Origin: Elymus sibiricus
Lineage: Eukaryota > Streptophyta > Magnoliopsida > Poales > Poaceae
Reading direction: 5' to 3'
Assembly (NCBI GenBank): GCA_039707655.1
Contig: CM077670.1
Location: 147,230,001-147,294,000 of the forward strand
DNA length: 64,000 nucleotides
The notes beneath the pieces are model-generated. The model worked only from the letters and a program-made list of their open reading frames with translations, was not told the origin of the DNA and did no database searches. Numbering within the stretch: the first letter of the stretch is position 1; every line of letters begins with the position of its first letter. Below, piece by piece: positions 31,374 through 44,361 of the stretch. The position numbers and the translations under genes were made by a program.

Positions 31374-34300
31374 TGTAACACCCCATGTAATTAAGCTACA
31401 GTGATCACATTTTGATAATGCCAAGTCACCATGCTTAGTAGTGCTTGATCATCATTTGCATCATATCTCATTTCAAATTCCAATTCAAATTGAAATTCAA
31501 ATTTAAAGTGAAAATAAAAGTTGTTCCAATTTGGAAACTAAAATGTTCATTAAATAGCAAATAATCCATAACTAATTATGTTAAGAAAAACAACATCACC
31601 TAAATTACCTAGATGACCCTAACATCATCAAAACAGAACCAAACAGCAGTATTTAATACCATTTTGCTTAATTAAAATTCAAATGAAATCATTTTGCATT
31701 CAAACCTTTTTCTGGCAGTGACATGTATTACCTAGTATTTAATTGGGCAAGATTCCTATTTTACAAAATTGTATTAGAGCTAAAAGAAAATACAAAAACA
31801 GAAACAAAATTAGAAAACAGAAAAGAAAAGAAGAAAAGAAAAGGGGCCGCAACGGCTGGGCCTAAGTCAAACCAGGCGGCCCAGTCCACCCGCGCGGTCG
31901 CCTCCCACCTCCCGCACTGGTCACCCGCGCGGTCGCCTGCGCCCGACGCCGGTCGCCGTTCCCGCCGCGTCTCCTCGCAGCCCTTGACGTGCCCGCAGTC
32001 GCCGGATCCAAGCTCGCCCGAACGCGCCGCCGCTCGTCGTCGACGTAGCGCTCCACTCCGGCCATCCCAGCTCGCGAGACCACCACAGATCGACGCGGCG
32101 CACTCCCCTCGTTCGATCATGACCTCTCGCGCGCGTTTTGGTGCCCTGTATGCGAAATCCGATCGCCGCCCAACGCGCGCCACCGTGAGAATGGTCACCG
32201 GAGTAACTCCGGCGACGTCGCCGACAACGTCCAACGTGGCGCCACCTGGCCCATCACTGTGACGTTGACTGGTGGGTCCGTGGGCCCAGTTGAAGGAGTC
32301 AACTCGGCTGACTGGGCACCCGTGTCACTGACACGCAAGTCCCATCCCCGTTTAAACGATTGTAAATAAATAAAAATACTAATTAATCTGTTAATTAACT
32401 CTGTTAGTTTGATCTGTCACTGACATGTAGGTCCCACCAACTAATTAACTTAATTAAATTAGTTAAACCTCTGTTTAAATAAAACAGTCACTGACCAGTG
32501 GGTCCCACTGGTCAGGTTTGACCCTGGCCAGTCAGAGTTGACCTCTGACGTCACTCTGACGTCATGCTGACATCACCTGTTACTGTTTCGGATAATTCGG
32601 ATTTAAATAATTTCAGAAATTCCAGAAAATGATTAAAACTTTGAAAAATCATAGTAAATAAACCGTAACTTGGATGAAAATAATTTATATATGAAAAATG
32701 ATCAGAAAAATATGAAGAATCCGAATATGTGATCAAAATGCTTGACCATAACTTCTATCTAGATGAACATGGGACTTTTTACCCGTATTCGACAGATGAA
32801 TAGTGCATAACTTTGATAAAATAAATCCAAATAAATTCCTAAATTATCTAAAGCAGTTAGATAGGCATTATATTACCTCTGCACATCATTTAGGCATGTC
32901 ATGCATAGTGATTGCATCTATTGCCATGTATTTACTGTTTCTTCCCCCTCCTCCTCTTCCGATAGACGCCGAGACCGCCGCCGACGCAGCTGAGTACCAC
33001 TACGCCCTAGATGAGCAGCCTTCCAACGACCAGCCCCTCTCAGCAGAGCTTCCAGGCAAGCAAAACCCCCTTGATCATCCAGATATCGCCCACTCCTTCT
33101 CTCTTATGCTTGCATTAGAATTGCTTCTGTTGTTATTCCGATAGCTCCTATTCTGATGCATAGCCTGATTTTGTCGCCTGCTATTGATGCTCTACCTGCT
33201 GTCCCATGATGCTTAGTTAGCTTTGCTATTGATTCATCTGTGGCCTTTCATCTTTGTCCGTATGCCATGCTTGTTACTGGGCCGTGATCACTCTGGGTGA
33301 TGATCACGGAAATGTTTACATAATGCAATACATTAAACTTTTAAAGTCGGGCTGGCCCCAAGGGTGCCCACGTGAGAATAATACTAAAAACGGGTCGGCT
33401 CCAAGAGCACCCGCGAGTCGTGTGACATCAAGTCGGAGCGATAGGAACCCTGTTCGTCTCTGCGAGTTACTAAATACGCCTAACGGATTTGGGTATTTGT
33501 TCTGAGTAGGCCGCTGGCCTTATACGCACTACCACCACATGGGATAATGGTTTAATGGGGCCCTCTACGTCGTATGTATCAGCTGAAAGTTCTTTAGATG
33601 TCACAGCTCAGAGATGTGGGCTGATCGTTGGGGTGGGCTGGTTACGTCACTGGTGTATTCAGTGTCGCGCCTGGGCCCCGACCAGCCACGTAACGTGCAG
33701 GAGTGCGAAGGGCGATGGCCCAAGACCCCTTCGTGCTTAGGATTTAGACCGGTGTGTTGACCTCTCCGCTGAGCCTAGGTAGGACTGCGTCGTGTCGATC
33801 TCCCGAGGCCAGGCATTACCCAGCAAGTGTGTCCGGCCGGATGTGATCGAGCGTGTTGGGTAACAGTAGTGCACCCCTCCAGGGAAGTTATCTATTCGAA
33901 TAGCCGTGTCCACGGTAACAGGACGCTCGGAGTTGTATCTTGATCCGCTACAACTACAAATGGATACTGTTACAATGATAAACTGATACTACTGCTCTCG
34001 GGATCACTTTCTCACAGGGTAGTCGAGGAAGGATCTCAGGGTATTACTAAAATATGTTTGAATATATATTATCTTGCTCTACTCTCTTCTGATGCTGAGA
34101 GATTGCTTCAAGATGCTAGTCTTCGATAGGCTAGGCCTCTCCCCGTCTATTCCAGCATTTCTGCAGTTCAGTCCAAAGATATAGCCCCATTCCTTTGATA
34201 CCGATGCATAATTAGTATAGTTCTGATGTCAGTCTTGCGAGTACTTTGGATGAGTACTCACGGTTGCTTTGGTATCTTTTTCCCCATACCCGCTTGATGA

Positions 34301-34681
34301 AATTAGTCGACGGAGCCCTGGAGCTGGACGCCACCGCAGGAGACTACTACAAGGAGAGCCCCGGAGGCACATACTATTGGGATGAGCCAGCCGACCCGGA
34401 GTAGTTCGGAGGCCCTAGGCAGGAGGCCTTCGCCTTTTCGATCAGTGTCGCTGTTTGTGCTAGCCTTCTTAAGGCAAACTTGACTAACTATGTCTGTACC
34501 CAGATATTATTTGTGTGTATGACTTATGTATTCGGGTCCTCGTGACCCCTGGTTTGTAATATGAAGATTTATGTTTAGATTTGAGTTTAGAGTTGTGTTG
34601 TGATATCTTCCCGTGAGTCTCTGATCTCGAGCGTGCACGTTTGCGTGTATGATTAGTGCACGGTCGAGCAGGGGCATCACA
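31374..34681 (+). repeat. Tekay 5' LTR with internal 535-bp deletion
   Basis: It starts TGTAACACCCCATG and ends GGGGCATCACA. Compared with the 3' LTR it lacks the sequence equivalent to 41166-41700. The junction CTCGC at 31974-31978 equals the short repeat found at both deletion edges in the 3' LTR. It retains 47 bp (33811-33857) that the 3' LTR lost. ORFs inside it, also mirrored in the other LTR, are unlikely to be genes. Confidence 0.93.
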
Positions 34682-34684
34682 AGT

Positions 34685-34697
34685 TGGTATCAGAGCC
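34685..34697 (+). other. Tekay primer-binding site
   Basis: TGGTATCAGAGCC, the exact plant initiator-methionine tRNA complement, lies a few bases after the LTR. Confidence 0.93.
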
Positions 34698-35074
34698 GAC
34701 TGCCTGTAGGAAGCCCCCTTCCAATTCCTTGGTCAAAGTTGAGTCTAGTCTTTGAAAAACTATTTTACTAACATGGATGTGTGGCTTACGGGCCCACGTC
34801 ACCAATGGGTGGTATTAGGATCTTTTATTCCTCTTCCTTACTCTGGGATTCTACTCTCTCTTCTATTCGGGTTAAAATTTTACTAACTCTGACTCTAGGT
34901 TCTTGTGATAACGTCCACCCGGAGAGCTGGATTATCTGCACTTATTCCTTCCCTGGATCTGATTAGTCTGATAATCACATTTCCTTTTCCATTGGTCTGT
35001 TTAACCTTTCCTTCCAAGTTATTATATGCTTCTCACACTGTCATTTGACAATCTTGAAATTTCATCTGTTTCAG

Positions 35075-35752
35075 ATGGATCGCTTGTTTCCGCCGCACCC
35101 TACGACGCAGCTTGTACTTTGGACTTGGGCTCGTGATGCGACTGGTTTTCCAGCTATCCTGATCGCCCTCCAGACCAGACTGGGCTACCGTTGGTACCCC
35201 GAGTACATGGTTTACGAGGATTTTCGCGAGTTCAACCAGGAGCAGTATCATGCTGATGTTCATATCTTTGATCAGCGGAACGACTCCGTCACTGAGTTGC
35301 ACACTTTTCACGGTATCGGTGTGACGATTGATATGGCAATCCATGATGCTGCTCACTCTGCTGTCGCATGTCTTCGTGGCGAGCATAGTCGCTTGGATGA
35401 CTCTGAGTTCCGATACATCCCGTATGCCCCTGCTAGAGATGATATCGGCTACTGCACAGCTATCTGTGCCCCTTATGAGCAACGTCGATATGACCCGTAG
35501 GTTTTGATTCAGTGTACTCAGGCTCTGGATCGCACTGCCCGAGCTCTGGCCGTCGAGTTGTTTGCCACTCGAGCACGTCTCTACGATGCTACGACACAGT
35601 TACTGCCAGCTGTTCGTGCAGGGATACATCCAGAGTACATCCTCTACCCGCGCAGGACTCAGATGCCGGCAGGTATTGATTGGCCTGCTGTTGGAGGTCA
35701 CACACCCGCACGTGGACCTCTTCTTCCAGTTCGAGATCAGGTTCTATATTAG
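35075..35752 (+). pseudogene. Extra ORF upstream of gag (ORF0) of the Tekay element
   Basis: One frame of about 226 codons from ATG 35075 to TAG 35750-35752 is broken only by a TAG at 35498-35500. It reads MDRLFPPHPTTQLVLWTWAR, then YRWYPEYMVYEDFREFNQEQ and later TARALAVELFATRARLYDAT. It has no signal peptide, zinc motif or other known domain that I recognise. Extra ORFs before gag are known in some grass Gypsy elements (described for rice RIRE3/RIRE8). It sits between primer site and gag on the genomic RNA and could be translated first. Role unknown. Confidence 0.65.
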
Positions 35753-36092
35753 AGTGCTCACAGAGCGCAGGACCTTCCTGCCATGGACACTCAACGTCCG
35801 CACCTGCAGTTACCTGGTTTCAGTGGTTTTCCCCGACGTTGATGTAGCCTTTGCTATGTCTCGTTGTGTATTCCTCACCGCGTGCCTGCGCGCCGCCTAG
35901 TATGTCTAGCTGTTTAATTTTCGAACTCATGCTGTCCGTGTGTAATTGACTCTGTGTATGGATCTGTATGTCTTAATTGACTACTGTTATGTATCTATTG
36001 CACTACTTATTCATTGTCGTGTTACATCATGTTTGTCTCTGAACACTAGCAGTTGTTTTAACTAAACTACCCCCTGTTAAATCTTTAGCAGG

Positions 36093-37058
36093 ATGGTTAG
36101 ACCAGGTGGTCGTGGTCGTGGCCGTGCTCCCGAACAGCCACCACCGCCAGACTATATGGCAGGTATGATGCAGCAATTTGAGTTGAACCGCCAGTTCATG
36201 GTTGGGATCATGGCTCAGTTCCCCCACCAGAACCAGAATGCTCAGAATCAGCAACCTGCCGCAATAACTCTGCAGGAGTTTGTGCATCTCAGCCCCACTG
36301 TTTTCCGCAACTCTGAACAGCCACTGGATGCTGATGACTGGCTTCGCGACATCACCTACGAGATGGAGTCTGCCAATGTCGCCCCCGCCAACTTTGTCAC
36401 CTTCGCGTCCTACTTCTTGAAGGGTGCCACTGCTCAATGGTGGCACACCTACAGGAGTTCACTACCTGCTGGGATAGTCGTTACTTGGATCGAGTTCCAG
36501 GCTGCTTTCCGTGCCCGTTACATTCCTCAGGGAATCATGGACCGGAAGAAAAGGGAGTTTCGCAACCTCACTCAGGGCAGTAAGACTGTCGAAGCTTATC
36601 AGCGGGAATTCCTTAACCTGTCCCGCTATGCTCAAGAAGACATTGCCACAGATGCACGCAGACAGGAGAAATTCCGCGATGGACTCCACCCAGACCTCAA
36701 GCTTGCACTTGCTGTTCGTGACTTCGCCGATTTCGCCACTCTGATGAACAAGGCTATCCAGGTTGAAACCGCCCAGATGGAACATAGGGAATCAATCAAG
36801 CGCAATCGTGATCTTGGCTCATCTTCGAGCTCAGGACAAAGGCGTAAGATCTGGATTCCCAACAACATGTATCGTCCAACTGCCCCTGCGCTGAGGCCTT
36901 CCTATGCTACACCTCGTCTGCCTCCTCCACCACCGAGGCAGCCAAGAGCTCAAGCTGCTCCACCACGTGCTGCTCCTCTTCGTCCTGAAGATGGTCTGTG
37001 CTTCAAGTGTCGCTGCCCAGGTCACCTTGCCAAGGTCTGCCGCCAGAATCAGATTTAG
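36093..37058 (+). CDS. Tekay gag polyprotein (stop before protease)
   Basis: The 321-codon frame starts MVRPGGRGRGRAPEQPPPPD. The capsid region contains LDADDWLRDITYEME, FLKGATAQWWHTY and MDRKKREFRNLTQGSKTVEA, typical of plant chromovirus capsids. It ends with a Pro/Arg-rich linker and a nucleocapsid knuckle CFKCRCPGHLAKVC that fits CX2CX4HX4C. The TAG at 37056-37058 is in frame with the following protease, and a second stop at 37149 follows, so gag and pol were one frame. This is the best preserved gene in the window and could still yield a complete Gag by itself. Confidence 0.9.
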   Translation: MVRPGGRGRGRAPEQPPPPDYMAGMMQQFELNRQFMVGIMAQFPHQNQNAQNQQPAAITLQEFVHLSPTVFRNSEQPLDADDWLRDITYEMESANVAPANFVTFASYFLKGATAQWWHTYRSSLPAGIVVTWIEFQAAFRARYIPQGIMDRKKREFRNLTQGSKTVEAYQREFLNLSRYAQEDIATDARRQEKFRDGLHPDLKLALAVRDFADFATLMNKAIQVETAQMEHRESIKRNRDLGSSSSSGQRRKIWIPNNMYRPTAPALRPSYATPRLPPPPPRQPRAQAAPPRAAPLRPEDGLCFKCRCPGHLAKVCRQNQI

Positions 37059-40000
37059 TTGGCACTTCCTCATGCTGGCCATGGAAATGGCCGTGGCAAC
37101 AACCAGACCCGCAACTATAATACCGGGCCCTCTGCTTATGGACGTGGATAGGCTTACCACGTCGATATTGAAGAAGTTCAGAATCAACCTGAAACTGTGA
37201 TGGGTACCCTTCTCGTTAACTCAGTACCTGCTTCTGTTTTATTTGATTCAGGAGCATCACATTCATTCATGACAGAAGCATTTGCATTAGCACATGACAT
37301 TGCATTTCAAAAGATGAACATGCCAATAGTTGTCCGCACCCCTGGAGGTCAGTGTCAAACCACCATGATGGCACACAATGTCACTGTTGAAATCAAAGGA
37401 TTAAATTTCCTTGTTTCACCCATCATCTTGAAGTCTTCCACCATAGATCTCATTCTGGGAATGGATTGGTTGAAAGCTCACACTGCTTCGATCAATTGTG
37501 CCACTAAAGTCGTCCAACTCCTTCACCCCTCCGACGAGATAGTGAACTACACCGCCCGAATTACTCGGAATGCCGAAGCTCAGATATATGCTCTGAATGC
37601 TTTGAACGCTTCACCTCTTGAGGGAATTGAGAACGTTCCAGTCATTCGTGATTTTCCGAACGTCTTTCCAGAAGAACTTCCAGGAATACCCCCTGTTAGA
37701 GCCGTTGAATTTGTCATCAACTTGAAACCGGGCACCACTCCTATTGCCAAGCGCCCAAACGAGATGCCGCCGCATGAACTCCTTGAACTTAAGGAGGAAA
37801 TCGACAAGTCACTTAAAATGGGTTTCATACGCCCCAGTTCTTCTGCTTGGGGAGCACCTTCTCTCTTTGTAAAGAAGAAGGATGGAACAAACCGATTGGT
37901 CCAGGACTATCGGCCTATTAACCAAGCAACAATCCAGAACAAATATCCACTTCCCCGGATCAACGATCTTTATGATCAGCTTGCTAGATCCTCTGTGTTC
38001 TCCAAACTCGACTTAAGGTTGGGTTATCATCAGATCCGAGTTCGTAAAGAGGATATTCCAAAGACCGCTTTCGTTACTCATTATGGATCATACGTGTATA
38101 CCGTCATGTCCTTCGGTTTAACTAATGCTGCAGCAACCTTCTCTCGGTTGATGAACTATATCTTCATGGACTACCTTGACAAGTTCGTCGTGGTTTATTT
38201 GGATGATATCCTTATGTTTTCCAAAAATGAAGAAGAACACGCCGAACATCTTCGGCTTCTATTGGAGAAACTTCGAGAACACCAGCTGTATGCCAAGTTT
38301 CCCAAGTGTGAATTCTGGTTATCTAAGGTGACTTATCTTGGTCATGTGATTTCCAAGGATGGCATTGCTGTTAACCCAGAACAAGTTCAGGCTATTCTTG
38401 ACTGGACTCCCCCGAAGAATGTTAAGCCAGTCAGAAGTTTTCTCGGTCTTGCTAGCTATTGCCGCCGTTTCGTCGAGAACTTCTCCAAGATTGCTAAGCC
38501 ACTAACTAATCTGCTTCACAAAGGCAAGTAGTTTGAGTGCACGGAAAAATGCCAGGAAAGTTTTCAGACACTTAAAGATAAGTTGACATCTGCCCCAGTG
38601 CTAGCACCCCCAGATACTCGCAAGGACTTTGTGATATATTGCGACGCATCCCGTCAAGGATTAGGCTGTGTCCTAATGCAAGAGCATAAAGTGATTGCTT
38701 ATGGCTCTCGTCAGTTGCGTCCTCACGAAGATAAGTATCGAACACATGATCTTTAGTTAGCAGCATCTATCTATGCTCTGAAGCTGTGGAGACATTACCT
38801 TCTTGGTAATCGTTGCGAGATATACACGGACCACCAAAGTCTGAAGTATTTGTATACTCAACCAGATTTGAACATTCATCAACAGAGATGGCTCGAGACA
38901 ATAGCCGATTATGACAGGGATATTTCTTATACCCCTGGCAAGGCTAATGTAATGGTCGATGCCTTGAGTCGCAAGTCGTATTGCAACAACCTCATGGTTC
39001 AGCAAGCACAACCCCTTCTCCACGAAGAGCTTCGCAAGTTAAACCTTCATATTGTTCCACAGGGTTATCTCAATACCCTGGTTGTTGAACCGGACCTCGA
39101 GTGCAACATCAAGACGAGGCAAAAATATGACTCTGAAGTCGAGAAGATTAAGAAATACCTATCCATGGCAAATTCTTCGTTCTTTCATGTTGATGGTGAT
39201 GGTGTCTTGTTCTTCAAAGGCCGCCTAGTGGTCCCCAGAAAGCATAATTTGGACTCTCATTCGGATGTTATGAAAGAAGCTCATGATACGCCTCTTTCAA
39301 TTCACCCCGGTAGTACCAAGATGTACCAAGACATTCGTCAACGGTACTAGTGGCCTGATATGAAGCATGACATTGCTCGCTATGTGGCTGAGTGTGATGT
39401 TTGCCGTCACATCAAAGCAGAACATCAAAGGCCTGCTGGACTTCTGCAACCACTTACTATTCCTTAATGGAAATGGGACAAAGTCGAAATGGATTTCATT
39501 ACTGGTTTTCCCAGGTCGCACAAGGGTCATGATGCTATTTTTGTCGTCATTGACCGATTCTCAAAGGTTGCTCACTTTCTGCCAGTCAAGGAGACAATCA
39601 TTGCTAGTCAGTTAGCAGACTTGTATGTTTCCAGAATCATGTCACTCCACGGTGTTCCGTTGGAGATTAGTTCAGACCGTGGCAGCCTCTTTACCTCAAG
39701 ATTTTGGAACAGTTTCCAGAAAGCTATGGGAACTCATCTGTCCTTCAGCACCGCTTTTCACCCCCAGTCCTAGGGACAAGTTGAACGAGTCAATCAAGTG
39801 CTTGAAGATATGCTTCGAGCTTGTGTCATCTCATTCGGTAAGAAATGGGAGGAATCTCTCCCATATGTTGAATTCTCATACAACAATAGCTATCAGGCTA
39901 GTCTGAAGATGGCCCCATTTGAAGTTCTTTATAGACGTAAGTGCCGAACCCCTCTGAATTGGTCAGAAACTGAGGAACGGTCACTCGTTGGATTGGACAT

Positions 40001-40538
40001 TATTCATCAAGCTGAAGAACAAGTCTGCATTGTCCGCGAACATTTGAAAGCTGCTCAGTCTCGTCAGAAGAGCAACTATGATCGAAAACACCAGGTAATG
40101 GTCTACCAACTTGGCAAACAAGCTTACCTCTGTGTCACTCCGATGAAGGGCACTCATCGATTTGGGATCAAGGGCAAGTTAGCTCCTCGCTACATTGGGC
40201 CGTTTCGTATCCTCGCCCGACGAGGAGAAGTGGCATATGAATTGGAATTGCCGCCAAACCTCTCCCAAGTACATGATGTCTTCCATGTATCGCAACTCCG
40301 TCGCTGCTTCAAGGATCCTACCCGAGCAGTGGATCATGAAATACTTGAATTGCGAGAGGATCTTTCTTATCAAGAGTATCCGATCCGCATTCTTGATCAA
40401 GCTGAACGTCAAACCCGTCAGAAGGCAATCAAGTTCCTTAAAGTTCAGTGGTCGAATCATTCTGAAGATGAAGCCACTTGGGAACGCGAAGATCGTCTTC
40501 CTGAAGAATACTCCACTCTCTTTCAGCCTACCTCTTAA
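37059..40538 (+). pseudogene. Tekay pol: protease, RT, RNase H, integrase, chromodomain
   Basis: A single frame continues from gag to a stop at 40536, with in-frame stops at 37149, 38529, 38754, 39348, 39465 and 39771. Protease: [27 protein letters not shown] and YLDDILMF (Asp-Asp at 38202-38207). RNase [10 protein letters not shown] and TDHQSLKYL. Integrase: zinc end CDVCRHI, then MDFITGFP (Asp), SSDRGSLF (Asp) and GQVERVNQ (Glu). The C-terminal YPIRILDQAERQTRQ..WSNHSEDEATWERED stretch resembles a chromodomain thought to guide insertion to heterochromatin. All catalytic residues are present; only the stops inactivate it. Confidence 0.93.
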
Positions 40539-40561
40539 TTCTCGGGACGAGAATTTCTTTT

Positions 40562-40574
40562 AGAGGAGGAGAAT
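40562..40574 (+). other. Tekay polypurine tract
   Basis: AGAGGAGGAGAAT lies directly before the TG of the 3' LTR, and is the plus-strand primer. Confidence 0.9.
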
Positions 40575-43500
40575 TGTAACACCCCATGTAATTAAGCTAC
40601 AGTGATCACATTTTGATAATGCCAAGTCACCATGCTTAGTAGTGCTTGATCATCATTTGCATCATATCTCATTTCAAATTCCAATTCAAATTTAAAATGA
40701 AAATAAAAGTTGTTCCAATTTGGAAACTAAAATGTTCATTAAATAGAAAATATTCCATAACTAAGTATGTTAAGAAAAACAACATCACCTAAATTACCTA
40801 GATGACCCTAACATCATCAAAACAGAACCAAACAACAGTATTTAATACCATTTTGCTTAATTAAAATTCAAATGAAATCATTTTGCATTCAAACCTTTTT
40901 CTGGCAGTGACATGTATTACCTAGTATTTAATTGGGCAAGATTCCTAATTTACAAAATTGTATTAGAGCTAAAAGAAAATACAAAAACAGAAACAAAATT
41001 AGAAAACAGAAAAGAAAAGAAGAAAAAAAGGGGCCGCAGCGGTTGGGCCTAAGTCAAACCAGGCGGCCCAGCCCACCCGCGCGGTCGCCTCCCACCAACC
41101 GCACTGCTCACCCGCGTGGTCGCCTGCGCCCGACGCCAGTCGCCGTTCCCACCGCGTCTCCTCGCCCCCACGTCGCTACAGGGCGGCGGGGTGGATAAGA
41201 CCACCCCGCGGCAACCCTAGCCGCCCCCCTGATATTTTCCCCCTCTCCCTCTCGCCCGTTCGCCTCTCACTCTCTTGCCGAGCGCCTCCGTCGCCATTGC
41301 CGTCGATCCCGCGGCCACCGTGCTCCGATCGTCGCCGCGACGTGTCCACCGCCCTCCCCAACCTCGACTACGCCCTCTGCCCCGTCTGCTTCGAGCTCGG
41401 AGCCGCTGCAACATCGCCGGCGTCGTCATCTTCAACCTACGGGCGTCCGCGTCGCCGCCGTCGATTCGTCACCGTCCAGCCTCCCCGCGCCCACTTGAGC
41501 ACACCTACGGGCTCACTGTAAGCCCGCGCGTCTTTCCCCTCTCTCTCCCGTGCGTTCCTGTCACCGTAGCCGCCGCTGCCATCGCCGCCCGAGTTTTGCT
41601 CCGCCGTGTAGCTCGCTGCCGTCGCTAATGACAACGACATGCTCAACCGAGCACGGCATCGTGCTCAGCACACTCGCAGCAGCCGAACGCGCCCGCTCGC
41701 AGCCCTTGACGTGCCCGCAGTCGTCGGATCCAAGATCGCCCGAACGCGCCGCCGCTCGCCGTCGACGTAGCGCTCCACTCCGGCCATCCCAGCTCGCGAG
41801 ACCGCCATAGATCGATGCGGCGCACTCCCCCCGTTCGAACGTGACCTCTCGCGCGCATTTTGGTGCTTTGTACGCCAAATCCGACCACCGCCCGACGCGC
41901 GCCGCTGTGAGAATGGTCGCCGGAGTAACTCCGGCGACGTCGCCGACGACGTCCGATGTGGCGCCACCTGGCCCACCCCTGTGACGCTGACTGGTGGGTC
42001 CGCGGGCCCAGTTGACCGAGTCAACTCGGCTGGCTGGGCACCCGTGTCACTGACACGCGGGTCCCACCCCCGTTTAAACGATTTTAAATAAATAAAAATA
42101 CTAATTAATCTGTTAATTAAATATGTTAGTTTAATCTGTCACTGACATGTAGGTCCCACCAACTAATTAACTTAATTAAATTAGTTAAACCTCTGTTTAA
42201 ATAAAACAGTCACTGACTAATGGGTCCCACTGGTCAGGTTTGACCCTGGCCAGTCAGAGTTGACCACTGACGTCACTCTGACATCATGCTGACGTCACAT
42301 GTTACTGTTTCGGATAATTCGGATTTAAATAATTTCAGAAATTCCAGAAAATGATTAAAACTTTGAAAAATCATATAAAATAAACCGTAACTCGGATGAA
42401 AATAATTTATATATGAAAAATGATCAGAAAAATATGAAGAATCCGAATATGTGATCAAAATGCTTGACCATCACTTCTATCTAGATGAACATGGGACTTT
42501 TTGCCCGTATTCGATAGATGAATAGTGCATAACTTTAATAAAATAAATCCAAATATATTCCTAAATTATCTAAAGCAGTTAGATAGGCATTATATCACCT
42601 CTGCACATCATTTAGGCATGTCATGCATAGTGATTGCATCTATTGCCGTGTATTTACTGTTTCTTCCCCCTCCTCCTCTTCCGATAGACGCCGAGACCGC
42701 CGCCGACGCAGCTGAGTACCACTACGCCCCAGACGAGCAGCCTTCTGACTACCAGCCCCTCTCAGCAGAGCTTCCAGGCAAGCAAAACCCCCTTGATCAT
42801 CCAGATATCGCCCACTCCTTCTCTCTTATGCTTGCATTAGAATTGCTTCTGTTGTTATTCCAATAGCTCCTATTCTGATGCATAGCCTGATTTTGTCGGC
42901 TACTATTGATGCTCTACCTGCTGTCCCATGATGCATAGATAGCTTTGCTATTGATTCATCTGTGGCCTTTCATCCTTGTCCGTATGCCATGCTTGTTACT
43001 GGGCCGTGATCACTCTGGGTGATGATCACGAAAATGTTTACATAATGCAATACATTAAACTGTTAAAGTCGGGCTGGCCCCAAGGGTGCCCGCGAGAGAA
43101 TAATACTAAAAACGGGTCGACTCCAAGAGCACCCGCGAGTCGTGTGACATCAAGTCGGAGCGACAGGAACTCTGTTCATCTCTGCGAGTTACTAAATATG
43201 CCTAACGGATTTGGGTATTTGATATGAGTAGGCCGCTGGCCTTATACGCACTACCACCACGTGGGATAATGGTTTAATGGGGCCCTCTACGTCGTATGTA
43301 TCAGCTGAAAGTTCTTCACACGTCATAGCTCAGAGATGCGGGCTGATCGTTGGGGTGGGCTGGTTACGTCACTGGTGTATTCAGTGTCGCGCCTGGCCCC
43401 CGACCAGCCACGTAACGTGTAGGAGTGCGAAGGGCGATGGCCCAAGACCCCTTCGTGCTTAGGATTTAGACCGGCGTGTTGACCTCTCTGCTGAGCCTAG

Positions 43501-44356
43501 GTAGGACTGCGTCGTGTCAATGTCCCGAGGCCGGGTAACAGTAGTGCACCCCTGTAGGGAAGTTATCTATTCGAATAGCCGTGTCTGCGGTAACAGGACG
43601 CTCGGAGTTGTATCTTGATCCGCTACAACTACAAATGGATACTGTTACAATGATAAACTGATACTACTGCTCTCGGGATCACTTTCTCACAGGGTAGTCG
43701 AGGAAGGATCTCAGGGCATTACTAAAATATGTCTGAATATATATTATCTTTCTCTACTCTCTTCTGATGCTGAGAGATTGCTTCAAGATGCTAGTCTTCG
43801 ATAGGCTAGGCCTCTCCCCCTCTATTCCAGCATTTCTGCAGTTCAGTCCAAAGATATAGCCCCATTCCTTTGATACCGATGCATAATTAGTATAGTTCTG
43901 ATGTCAGTCTTGCGTGTACTTTGGATGAGTACTCACGGTTGCTTTGCTATCTTTTTCCCCATACCCGCTTGATGAAATCAGTCGACGGAGCCTTGGAGCT
44001 AGACGCCACCGCAGGAGACTACTACCAGGAGAGCCCCGGAGGCACGTACTACTGGGTTGAGCCAGCCGACCAGGAGTAGTTCGGAGGCCCTAGGCAGGAG
44101 GCCTTCACCTTTTCGATCAGTGTTGCTATTTGTGCTAGCCTTCTTAAGGCAAACTTGACTAACTATGTTTGTACCCAGATATTATTTGTGTGTATGACTT
44201 ATGTATTCGGGTCCTCGTGACCCCTGGTTTGTAATATGAAGATTTATGTTTAAATTTGAGTTTAGAGTTGTGTTGTGATATCTTCCCGTGAGTCTCTGAT
44301 CTCGAGCGTGCACGTTTGCATGTATGATTAGTGCACGGTCGAGCAGGGGCGTCACA
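40575..44356 (+). repeat. Tekay 3' LTR
   Basis: The 3782-bp LTR starts TGTAACACCCCATG and ends GGGGCGTCACA. It keeps the GC-rich block 41166-41700 that the 5' LTR lost, and lacks 47 bp at the junction 43532/43533. Sampling the last 601 bp of the 5' LTR against it I count 18 substitutions. Confidence 0.93.
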
Positions 44357-44361
44357 ACTCC

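Larger units (their letters stand above)
31374..44356 (+). mobile_element. Complete Tekay/Del-type chromovirus (Gypsy)
   Basis: This 13.0-kb element has LTRs of 3308 and 3782 bp, an initiator-Met primer site, an extra upstream ORF, one gag-pol frame with a CCHC knuckle, protease, RT, RNase H and integrase, and a chromodomain-like C-terminus. A polypurine tract and ACTCC target duplications complete it. The chromodomain after the integrase places it among chromoviruses; the gag and the integrase end suggest the Tekay/Del clade. Seven in-frame stops interrupt gag-pol without any frameshift that I can see. Confidence 0.93.

Noticed and set aside
41275..41628. 117-codon ORF in the Tekay 3' LTR
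   Set aside because: It lies in the LTR block deleted from the 5' LTR, is Arg/Pro/Ser-rich and overlaps ORFs in other frames. LTRs do not normally encode proteins.
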